Below, piece by piece: positions 1-4,560 of a stretch of 7,467 nucleotides of DNA; within the stretch, counting starts at the first letter, position 1; each line of letters begins with the position of its first letter. Made by a program: the position numbers and the translations under genes. The stretch lies in contig MHKO01000056.1 of assembly GCA_001818435.1 (NCBI GenBank), positions 13,589 to 21,055 on the forward strand, written 5' to 3'. The notes below the pieces were generated by a model. The model had not been told where the DNA came from. It did not search any database and saw only the letters and a list, made by a program, of their open reading frames with translations. Source of the stretch: Candidatus Komeilibacteria bacterium RIFCSPLOWO2_02_FULL_48_11 (GTDB lineage Bacteria; Patescibacteriota; Patescibacteriia; UBA2169).

Positions 1-173
1 TTGAGCGATAACCCCTCTAAACGACGCGGCTTGCCCGCCGTAGCTTTAGCGAAAGCGGGGGCGAAGGAGGACTCTAAAACAACCTTTTTGTAATAACCGT
101 TTAAAGCTTCAACTTCACGAGGAACAAGCGCTGTTTCCTCGGCAGCGGCAGTAAATTTTTGTTTTGGCTCCAT
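1..173 (-). CDS. N-terminal fragment of a probable NrdR-regulated gene, possibly class II ribonucleotide reductase
   Basis: An open frame runs from ATG at 173-171 to the window edge, giving 57 codons with no stop. The N-terminus begins MEPKQKFTAAAEETALVPRE and contains ALNGYYKKVVLESS. I do not recognise a family from these residues alone. About residues 37-50 are encoded by a palindromic repeat (peptide FAKATAGK) that interrupts the natural protein. The functional guess comes from context: the promoter just upstream carries two NrdR-box-like sites and the next gene upstream encodes a cobalamin adenosyltransferase, which supplies the cofactor of the B12-dependent class II ribonucleotide reductase (NrdJ). 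NrdJ makes deoxyribonucleotides in the cytoplasm. No strong Shine-Dalgarno site precedes the ATG. The frame is fairly sure; the function is inference and another NrdR-regulon gene is possible. Confidence 0.6.
   Translation of the reverse strand, partial: MEPKQKFTAAAEETALVPREVEALNGYYKKVVLESSFAPAFAKATAGKPRRLEGLSL
30..64. repeat. In-frame palindromic insertion, copy 1 (AKATAG element)
   Basis: GC-rich imperfect palindrome inside the partial leftmost gene. Outer arms CCCGC (34-38) and GCGGG (55-59) surround an inner GCT/AGC pair. Positions 32-51, TGCCCGCCGTAGCTTTAGCG, are identical to 3886-3905 in the EamA gene. On the coding (minus) strand it reads AKATAGK, in the same frame as the second copy. 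Confidence 0.75.
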
Positions 174-204
174 AGTTCTTGGGTTTTTAAATTTTTAGGA
201 CGAA

Positions 205-220
205 ACACAATATGTTGTGC
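205..220. promoter_or_regulatory. NrdR box 1 (downstream of the transcription start)
   Basis: ACACAATATGTTGTGC matches the published NrdR-box consensus acaCwAtATaTwGtgt at 14 of 16 positions, including all strongly conserved ones. It is an inverted repeat (CACAA TATG TTGTG). It lies about 5-20 bases downstream of the predicted start of the leftmost gene's transcript, where a bound repressor would block transcription. NrdR is the zinc-finger/ATP-cone repressor of ribonucleotide reductase genes. Confidence 0.8.
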
Positions 221-231
221 TCGCACTTACC

Positions 232-261
232 AGTATAACACCACATGTTGTACCAAGCCAA
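232..261 (-). promoter_or_regulatory. Promoter of the leftmost partial gene (extended -10)
   Basis: On the minus strand, TTGGCT (261-256) is followed by an 18-base spacer and TATACT (237-232). The -10 is preceded by TG and one base (TGTTATACT), the extended -10 form. The predicted start near 225 gives a leader of about 50 bases to the ATG at 173. NrdR box 2 fills the spacer between -35 and -10 and box 1 lies just past the start. Confidence 0.65.
238..253. promoter_or_regulatory. NrdR box 2 (between -35 and -10)
   Basis: ACACCACATGTTGTAC aligns with box 1 at 12-13 of 16 positions and keeps the core C, A, AT, T and G of the NrdR consensus. It starts 33 bases from box 1, about three helical turns, so both sites would face the same side of the DNA. 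Paired, helically phased boxes are the usual NrdR arrangement. The site is weaker than box 1 but its placement inside the promoter spacer supports it. Confidence 0.7.
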
Positions 262-301
262 TTATGATAAGTTAGCCAAAAACACCCACTTTGATAATGC
301 C

Positions 302-310
302 TGTGGATAA
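302..310 (-). promoter_or_regulatory. Perfect DnaA box upstream of the NrdR-controlled promoter
   Basis: TTATCCACA on the minus strand is the exact consensus DnaA-binding 9-mer. It is the only perfect match I see in the window and sits about 40 bases upstream of the -35 of the leftmost gene. DnaA boxes upstream of nrdAB activate transcription in Escherichia coli, so a cell-cycle role is plausible. A single box is not evidence of a replication origin. Confidence 0.5.
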
Positions 311-341
311 ACTCAAACAATAATAATCCCCTCCTCTCCGA

Positions 342-905
342 TTATTTTTTTCCGCCTTGCCACTCAACCTCTTCCACGCCTGCACGCGCGTTTAAAAACC
401 GCGCCAGCGCGTAAAAATAATCTGCCAGACGATTTAGGTATTGCAACAGAGCCGGGCTCACCGGCTCGGCCTGGCTTGATGCCGCCACCGCGCGTTCGGC
501 CCGGCGCGCCAAGGTCCGAATCCAGAACGCCATGGCCGCGGCCGGACTGCCGCCAGGCAATATAAACCGCTGCTGTGGCGGCAGTGAGCCCTCGAGTGCG
601 GTAATCCGGGTCTCAAGGAACTCCACGTCCGCGGCTGAAACGCGGGGAATGTAGTCTTGCGCTTCCGGTGAAGCTTCTGGCGAAATGGAAAGTTCCCCGC
701 CTATGGTAAAACACGCGTCCTGAATGCGTTTGAGGTCGCCTGGCGCTGGCTCGGGAATATCCGGACGAGCCGTAAGCAGGCCAATGGCGCTATTGAGCTC
801 ATCAGCGCACCCGATGGCCTCAATTCTATGGTGGCTTTTGGAAACTCGGCCGCCCCCGAACCGTCCGGTTTCCCCCTGGTCGCCTGTTTTAGTGACGATG
901 GACAT
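342..905 (-). CDS. pduO: PduO-type cob(I)alamin adenosyltransferase
   Basis: Cytoplasmic enzyme, 187 residues, the usual length for this family. It transfers the adenosyl group of ATP to cob(I)alamin, making adenosylcobalamin (coenzyme B12). Family motifs appear in order: the ATP-binding N-terminus TKTGDQGET (5-13), GRVSK (19-23), the DELNS segment (35-39), FILPGG (114-119), the arginine-rich helix RTLARRAER (130-138) and YLNRLADYFYALAR (156-169). The start ATG at 905-903 puts the TKTGD motif at residue 5, as in relatives; the Shine-Dalgarno is weak. The nearest plausible user of the cofactor is the gene that follows it on the same strand, which has NrdR boxes and may be class II ribonucleotide reductase. 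The gene is GC-rich compared with the spacers. The family assignment is strong; the symbol follows the PduO family name, and eutT/cobA-type enzymes are excluded by the motifs. Confidence 0.95.
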   Translation of the reverse strand: MSIVTKTGDQGETGRFGGGRVSKSHHRIEAIGCADELNSAIGLLTARPDIPEPAPGDLKRIQDACFTIGGELSISPEASPEAQDYIPRVSAADVEFLETRITALEGSLPPQQRFILPGGSPAAAMAFWIRTLARRAERAVAASSQAEPVSPALLQYLNRLADYFYALARFLNARAGVEEVEWQGGKK

Positions 906-933
906 AAAGTATTAAATCCAAATGCCAAAGCCC

Positions 934-1105
934 AAATGCCAAATGAATGTCAAAATCCTAATGACAAAAGGCCAAACCCGTCATCCTGAGCGTCAGCGAA
1001 GGATCCCAGAATTTAACATGAGATTCTTCGGCTTCGCCTCAGAATGACGTGTGTATTAAGTCATTTGGCATTAATTTGAACTTTGGATTTTGACATTTGT
1101 CATTT
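934..1105. repeat. Intergenic composite inverted repeat 1 (GTCAT...ATGAC core)
   Basis: This element fills almost the whole 906-1099 spacer. The outer arms are AT-rich: 934-958 pairs with 1085-1105 with one mismatch and a 4-base insertion (shared word GTCAAAATCC). Inside, GTCATCCTGAG (980-990) pairs with CTCAGAATGAC (1038-1048), 10 of 11 bases. The core also holds GAAGGATC and GAGATTCTTCG, words typical of an intergenic repeat I recall from many environmental bacteria. The right arm covers the last lysine codon and the TGA stop of the glycosidase. I see no promoter or gene in this spacer. Confidence 0.8.
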
Positions 1106-2113
1106 ATTGCTCAATAACTCCTTCCCTATTTCCCAAAACCTAGCATCTTTATGGACTTCTTTCAACCAATACCACCATTCCGCTCCCCACAAATAAATTT
1201 CCGACAATCCAGTGCGGCTGGCATAATCAATAATGCTTTTAGTTCGCTCCAGGCTCATCCGATCATACTGCTCGGCCAAAGTAAGTTCTCTCAAGGGTTT
1301 ATCGCCCCAGGGCTCAAGCTGGAGCTCGGAAATAAAAACATCTTGCAAGCCAGGATTTAATACTTTGGCAAAAACGGCCTTTTTTTGGTAAAACCCGGGT
1401 CTAAAAGGATAATAAATTTTGCCCAGAACCGGATTATTTGTCACTCGGTACAAGCTCACCCCCAATCGGTCCACCAAAGAGCTGATTTGAATCCAGGCTG
1501 AAAGCTCTCCGGATTCAGTTGAGATTATCGGGCGATTATCCAAGGAACGGACCAAAGCGATTTCTTTCTTAAAAAGCTCCAGATTAGGCCGGGGCGAACA
1601 TTCGCCAAATGGCAGTAAAACTTCATTCTCAATCTGCCAACCTGTTATATTGGAAAACTTCTTAAAATGACGGATTTCTTGCTCCAGAGCGGCTAATAAC
1701 TTGGACTCAAACTCATCAGTTGAAAGGCTTTTTGTCCAAAGCGGCTCATGACACTCGGGCCAGCGGAAAAGCTTGCGGCCCAGGGCCAGAATAACTTTAG
1801 CATCTCGTTTGGCGGCTTCGTTTAGATACCAGTCAACGCTGGAAAAATCAAATTGGCCCTCTTTCGGCTCAATCTGGTACCAGGGCGCCATCAACCGAAA
1901 ATTCCTGACTTTCATGTCATCCAGCAGAGCCTGAAACACTTCACCGCTATTTAAGCCCAGATATTCGGTCTGGCGCGGCGAAAAAGTTACGCCCCAAGTA
2001 ATCTTTTGCGGCTTAACACCCTCCCCGGACATAAACCAAATCAAAAAACCCACGATAAGAACAAAAAATACCGTGAGGATAATCTTAAACGTGCGTTTGA
2101 GATGACGATGCAT
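1100..2113 (-). CDS. Membrane-anchored clan GH-A glycoside hydrolase
   Basis: Protein of 337 residues. Residues 1-8 are basic (MHRHLKRT), residues about 9-29 form one hydrophobic membrane anchor, and the rest is a TIM-barrel-like glycosidase domain predicted outside the membrane. The clan GH-A signature is visible: RLMAPWYQIEPKEGQFDF (73-90) at an early strand, WQIENE (159-164) with E164 as likely acid/base after strand 4, and ISELQLEPWG (261-270) with E263 as likely nucleophile on strand 7, then IYLWGAEWW (306-314) on strand 8. Two glutamates about 100 residues apart suit a retaining enzyme. Substrate is not predictable; GH5, GH39 and GH42 are the closest styles I recognise. The frame stays open to 2314, but the start is placed at ATG 2113-2111 because GAGAGG sits 5 bases before it and the upstream gene stops 2 bases earlier. 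It is probably co-translated with that membrane protein. Confidence 0.82.
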   Translation of the reverse strand: MHRHLKRTFKIILTVFFVLIVGFLIWFMSGEGVKPQKITWGVTFSPRQTEYLGLNSGEVFQALLDDMKVRNFRLMAPWYQIEPKEGQFDFSSVDWYLNEAAKRDAKVILALGRKLFRWPECHEPLWTKSLSTDEFESKLLAALEQEIRHFKKFSNITGWQIENEVLLPFGECSPRPNLELFKKEIALVRSLDNRPIISTESGELSAWIQISSLVDRLGVSLYRVTNNPVLGKIYYPFRPGFYQKKAVFAKVLNPGLQDVFISELQLEPWGDKPLRELTLAEQYDRMSLERTKSIIDYASRTGLSEIYLWGAEWWYWLKEVHKDARFWEIGKELLSNK

Positions 2114-2115
2114 AG

Positions 2116-2676
2116 CTACCTCTCTATATCTCCTCTGACTAATTCTGTAATAATCAGAACCAAAATTGTCCCAGCCGCAAAGACGCCAAACACCATCCCC
2201 CATTCCTTCAAGACAACCAGATTGCCGCGCCAGACCGGAAAAAGCACGGCCGCGGACAGCAAAATCCCAAAATAATAATCGCGCGGGAACGGCCCCCACC
2301 AATGGCGGTGCCAAGTGACGTCGTTTTGCGGCCGGCGGCGAACTACCCCGTAATGCGGGTTAATTATAATCCATAAATAGTCCCAAACCACGGCAAACAA
2401 CAAAAACAGCGAGAGCACCCACAGTTCCTGGCCTAAAGTCGGCGCCAGGCCCAAGTAAGGATAATGCAAGAAAAGCAAAACAAAGCCAAACACGCCGACA
2501 TGGTAGCCAGTCAGCTCTTTGCCGCCCATAACTCGCTCAAAAAGATCGGCATACCACTTGCCCTTAGGACGCCAAGTTGGCAACATAGAAGCCCAGCCAT
2601 GCTGGCCCTCAATCTGCACTTCCAGATAAGCCAAAATCAGAGCAGTAATGAATAGATATAAAGCTTGGTAGAACAT
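2116..2676 (-). CDS. Unrecognised multi-pass membrane protein, coupled to the glycosidase
   Basis: Protein of 186 residues with about five hydrophobic segments (roughly 3-19, 57-75, 84-106, 134-148 and 156-178). I do not recognise a named family. Notable parts are the loop EGQHGWASMLPTWRPKGKW (23-41), VVWDYLWIIINPHYG (96-110) and a tryptophan/histidine patch WHRHWWGPF (122-130). Histidines at 26, 59, 71, 108, 123 and 125 lie in or next to membrane segments and could bind a metal or haem, which is only a guess. The start ATG at 2676-2674 lies 17 bases after the PIN toxin stop, and no strong promoter or Shine-Dalgarno is evident, so it may be read from the toxin-antitoxin transcript. Its TAG stop is 2 bases before the glycosidase ATG, suggesting the two proteins act together at the membrane. 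Confidence 0.8.
   Translation of the reverse strand: MFYQALYLFITALILAYLEVQIEGQHGWASMLPTWRPKGKWYADLFERVMGGKELTGYHVGVFGFVLLFLHYPYLGLAPTLGQELWVLSLFLLFAVVWDYLWIIINPHYGVVRRRPQNDVTWHRHWWGPFPRDYYFGILLSAAVLFPVWRGNLVVLKEWGMVFGVFAAGTILVLIITELVRGDIER
2119..2124 (-). promoter_or_regulatory. Ribosome binding site deciding the glycosidase start
   Basis: GAGAGG on the minus strand lies inside the last two codons of the membrane-protein gene, 5 bases before the ATG at 2113. It supports the short form of the glycosidase and translational coupling, since ribosomes ending at the TAG (2118-2116) would reach the next start directly. Confidence 0.7.
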
Positions 2677-2693
2677 AAAAACTTTATTTTTGT

Positions 2694-3122
2694 TTATAAT
2701 AATTCACTTGGCAATACCCTTTTTACACTTAGCCTGTCAAAATCCTTGTCATACGAAATAATCGGAATGTTCTTTATTGCAATTAAATCATGCGCCGCTA
2801 TCATGGCATCAATAAATTTAACATTATGCTTTTCATATAAAGCCAAGCCCCACCCAAAATGGTATTGATCAGTAATACTTAAATGCGAAAGTTTTAAAAT
2901 ACTATGCAATGATCTTACCACTACTGGTTTTGACTTCTTATATAAATTAGCAAGCACCCAGTTAATTTCTGCTAATACCAACGTAGCCGTATAAGCGCGC
3001 AAGTTGCTATTTTTAATTAATAACAACGCATTAGAACATTCTTGGTATGCCTTTTCGTTTTCACGAACAAGGACGCGCAAAAAAATATTTGCATCTATAA
3101 AATACTCTTTAGAACCGCTCAT
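2694..3122 (-). CDS. vapC: PIN-domain toxin, VapC-like ribonuclease
   Basis: Small cytoplasmic endoribonuclease of 142 residues, typical VapC length. The four acidic positions of the PIN active site are visible: D10 in FIDANIFL (8-15), E52 in LVLAEINWVL (48-57), D105 in VKFIDAMIAAHD (101-112) and D125 with D127 in IISYDKDFDRL (121-131). All appear intact, so the toxin is probably active; members of the family cleave tRNA or rRNA when free of antitoxin. The start is placed at ATG 3122-3120, overlapping the antitoxin stop by 14 bases. A TTG at 3134-3132, with AGAGAG upstream, would add four residues and is the alternative. The gene is visibly more AT-rich than the flanking transporter and adenosyltransferase genes, fitting acquisition by transfer. 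Confidence 0.92.
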   Translation of the reverse strand: MSGSKEYFIDANIFLRVLVRENEKAYQECSNALLLIKNSNLRAYTATLVLAEINWVLANLYKKSKPVVVRSLHSILKLSHLSITDQYHFGWGLALYEKHNVKFIDAMIAAHDLIAIKNIPIISYDKDFDRLSVKRVLPSELL

Positions 3123-3348
3123 AATGCTTTTCAAAAAGCTCTCTTGCTTTTAACGCAGAAATCACTTTTTTCGGCTTAATAAAACCGGCTAAATCTAAAA
3201 TATCCTCTGCGGGTTCAATTGACGCTTTCTGCTTCTTTTTATCAACAGAAAAAACAACATTCCGGTTTGGCCCAATGCCGAGCATATCACGCACGGGTTT
3301 TGGTATTACAACCTGCCCCTTTTTTGTAATTGGCGACAAGTAAAACAT
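3109..3348 (-). CDS. vapB: AbrB/SpoVT-type antitoxin, VapB-like
   Basis: Protein of 79 residues. Residues about 5-45 form a swapped-hairpin AbrB DNA-binding domain, with the characteristic ITKKGQVVIPKPVRDMLGI (7-25). The tail (about 46-79) is charged and includes the helix-like KARELFEKHYERF, expected to wrap the partner PIN toxin and block its active site. It overlaps the toxin gene by 14 bases, the usual antitoxin-first order. Antitoxins of this type bind their own promoter, alone or with the toxin; a 15-base palindrome at the predicted transcription start (3373-3387) is the likely target. The start ATG at 3348-3346 is the only good one; no strong Shine-Dalgarno is seen, though AAGTAAGAG lies about 10 bases upstream. 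Confidence 0.92.
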   Translation of the reverse strand: MFYLSPITKKGQVVIPKPVRDMLGIGPNRNVVFSVDKKKQKASIEPAEDILDLAGFIKPKKVISALKARELFEKHYERF

Positions 3349-3372
3349 ATAATCAAACTCTTACTTTTAATA

Positions 3373-3387
3373 ATAAGTATTACTTAT
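3373..3387. promoter_or_regulatory. Palindromic operator of the toxin-antitoxin operon
   Basis: ATAAGTATTACTTAT is a perfect palindrome around a single central base, with arms ATAAGTA and TACTTAT. It abuts the -10 hexamer and covers the predicted transcription start, an ideal place for autorepression by the AbrB-like antitoxin. Related words (AAGTAAG, AAGTA) recur on both sides, suggesting further half-sites. Confidence 0.7.
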
Positions 3388-3416
3388 AGTATAGTACTTA
3401 CTTTTCTAATGGTCAA
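3388..3416 (-). promoter_or_regulatory. Sigma-70-type promoter of the toxin-antitoxin operon
   Basis: On the minus strand TTGACC (3416-3411) is followed by exactly 17 bases and TATACT (3393-3388). This is the best-matching promoter in the window. The -35 hexamer contains the TGA stop codon (3415-3413) of the EamA gene, so the operon starts directly at the end of its neighbour. Confidence 0.8.
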
Positions 3417-4330
3417 ATATTTAGTGCAATAAACCCTATACCCGCTGAAATCAGAATAATTGCCGCGATTTTCTGCGTCAATACCCGGCCTGATAACTTC
3501 TCTGATAATATCTTCGGAAACTTGCGTCCCAAAAATACCACCAAAATCAATAAAAAAGCGTACTGCGCGCCTTGCATGGCGTTGACGAGCGACACGGACG
3601 CGAGCGAAATCGCGTAGTTCACAAGCACAAAACCCAAAGCGCCCGCAATCTGGCCGGTGAAAAAAAGCAAAGTGGTTTTGCCGCTGCCCTTTTCTTTTGG
3701 CTGATGAAAGATGGCATAACGCTGGGCTGGAATCAATAAAATCGCCAAAGCCGCGATAAATCCGCCCAAGCGCGACCAGACAAAGCCAGAGATAAAATTC
3801 TGCTCCAAATAGACTTGTTTGGTAATGACAAACGACGCCGCGAACACCAGTGACGCAATAATAGCGTATAAGTACCCAGTCCGCCTGCCCGCCGTAGCTT
3901 TAGCGGAGGCTGGGCCTTTTTTATCCAGAGTTATGAGCACCCCGCCGATAACCAAAACCGCAAACCCCAAAATTTGATTTTGAGCCAAGCGTTCGCCTAA
4001 AGCAAAGTAAGCCAGAATAAAAGTGAACAAAGGCACGAATCCCCCGACGAGGGGGACAACACGCGAGGCCTCGTTGGCCTTGAGGGCGCTGAAAAAGAAA
4101 ATCAAGGCCGCCACAAAAGTTCCGCCCCCAACCAGAGCGTTGATGATTTCGTTGGCTGAACCCATCTCAAAGCCAAAAGGAATCAGAACCGCGCCCAAGA
4201 TACCCAGAGCCCCGATAAAAAAAGCATAGACAAAAGGCGAAAGCACTTTTTTGGTGAGCAGGAACTTATCCATCAAAAACGCGAGCGCGTTGAGGAGATG
4301 TCCTGCGAGGACGATGATGAGCCAATGCAT
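3413..4330 (-). CDS. EamA/DMT-superfamily transporter with an in-frame repeat insertion
   Basis: Inner-membrane protein of 305 residues with about ten hydrophobic helices in two repeated halves (roughly 1-135 and 151-305), the EamA (drug/metabolite transporter) layout. The family signature LGERLAQNQILGFAVLVIGG (111-130) closes the first half. Members export or import small metabolites; the substrate cannot be told. Residues about 139-150 (GPASAKATAGRR) between the halves come from a palindromic repeat also present in the leftmost gene; it falls in a cytoplasmic linker, where it should do little harm. The start ATG at 4330-4328 begins directly at the first helix. A -10-like TAGTAT lies 6 bases before it, so the message may be leaderless, but that promoter is weak. 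The stop codon lies within the -35 of the downstream toxin-antitoxin promoter. Confidence 0.9.
   Translation of the reverse strand: MHWLIIVLAGHLLNALAFLMDKFLLTKKVLSPFVYAFFIGALGILGAVLIPFGFEMGSANEIINALVGGGTFVAALIFFFSALKANEASRVVPLVGGFVPLFTFILAYFALGERLAQNQILGFAVLVIGGVLITLDKKGPASAKATAGRRTGYLYAIIASLVFAASFVITKQVYLEQNFISGFVWSRLGGFIAALAILLIPAQRYAIFHQPKEKGSGKTTLLFFTGQIAGALGFVLVNYAISLASVSLVNAMQGAQYAFLLILVVFLGRKFPKILSEKLSGRVLTQKIAAIILISAGIGFIALNI
3883..3916. repeat. In-frame palindromic insertion, copy 2 (AKATAG element)
   Basis: Imperfect hairpin inside the EamA gene: GCCC (3887-3890) pairs with GGGC (3912-3915), GCC (3891-3893) with GGC (3908-3910), with T3911 bulged and an inner GCT/AGC. It shares a 20-base identical core (3886-3905) with copy 1 at 32-51 and is read in the same frame, giving AKATAGRR. 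Confidence 0.78.
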
Positions 4331-4333
4331 AGA

Positions 4334-4558
4334 GCGATACTAAATTAATGCGAAAGCATACGAAAAATGCGAATAAAGTTCCCGTCATCCCGACCGACCC
4401 GCTGTACTCGGCGGGGAGCGGAGGGATCTCAGTGTTTATCCATGAGATTCCTCGACTCGGCGAGGGAGCCTGCCCCGAGTATTCCCGAGGGGCCTCGCTC
4501 GGAATGACGGTGATAATTTTCGTGTCTTTCGTATGTTTTAGTATGACTTTAGTATCGC
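4334..4558. repeat. Intergenic composite inverted repeat 2 (GTCAT...ATGAC core)
   Basis: The element fills the spacer between the EamA and glycosyltransferase genes. Its ends are perfect 11-base inverted repeats, GCGATACTAAA (4334-4344) and TTTAGTATCGC (4548-4558). CATACGAAA (4357-4365) pairs with TTTCGTATG (4527-4535), and CCGTCATCCCGA (4382-4393) pairs with TCGGAATGACGG (4499-4510), 11 of 12. The arms are thus about 60 bases. The interior has GAGGGATCTC and GAGATTCCTCG words like repeat 1, plus two extra GC-rich hairpins near 4394-4415 and 4461-4493. No target-site duplication or encoded protein is seen. A plus-strand open frame through it is accidental. Confidence 0.82.
4337..4342 (-). promoter_or_regulatory. 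Possible -10 box of the EamA gene
   Basis: TAGTAT on the minus strand ends 6 bases before the EamA ATG, the same distance as the better -10 of the glycosyltransferase gene, which would give a leaderless message. No good -35 or extended -10 accompanies it, and it lies within the arm of the inverted repeat, so chance is likely enough. Confidence 0.25.
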
Positions 4559-4560
4559 AT

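Noticed and set aside
302..310. Replication origin suggested by the perfect DnaA box
   Set aside because: Only one perfect box is present, with no cluster, no unwinding region and no dnaA or dnaN gene nearby.
195..320. Minus-strand 41-codon frame starting with TTG, preceded by AGGAGG at 335-330
   Set aside because: It runs through the promoter, both NrdR boxes and the DnaA box, and its composition (many Cys, Trp, His, Thr) is not gene-like. The AGGAGG is curious but unsupported.
980..1048. Intrinsic terminator formed by the core hairpin of repeat 1
   Set aside because: The hairpin is imperfect with a very long loop and lacks a clean T run on either strand; it is better described as a repeat element.
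934..1105. CRISPR array or riboswitch in the repetitive spacer
   Set aside because: The repeated words are inverted and irregular, with no regular repeat-spacer unit and no conserved aptamer pattern; a cobalamin riboswitch near the adenosyltransferase was considered, but no B12-box-like motif was found.
2114..2314. N-terminal extension of the glycosidase frame by 67 codons
   Set aside because: It overlaps the membrane-protein gene completely, and a good binding site plus a basic-then-hydrophobic N-terminus support the ATG at 2113.
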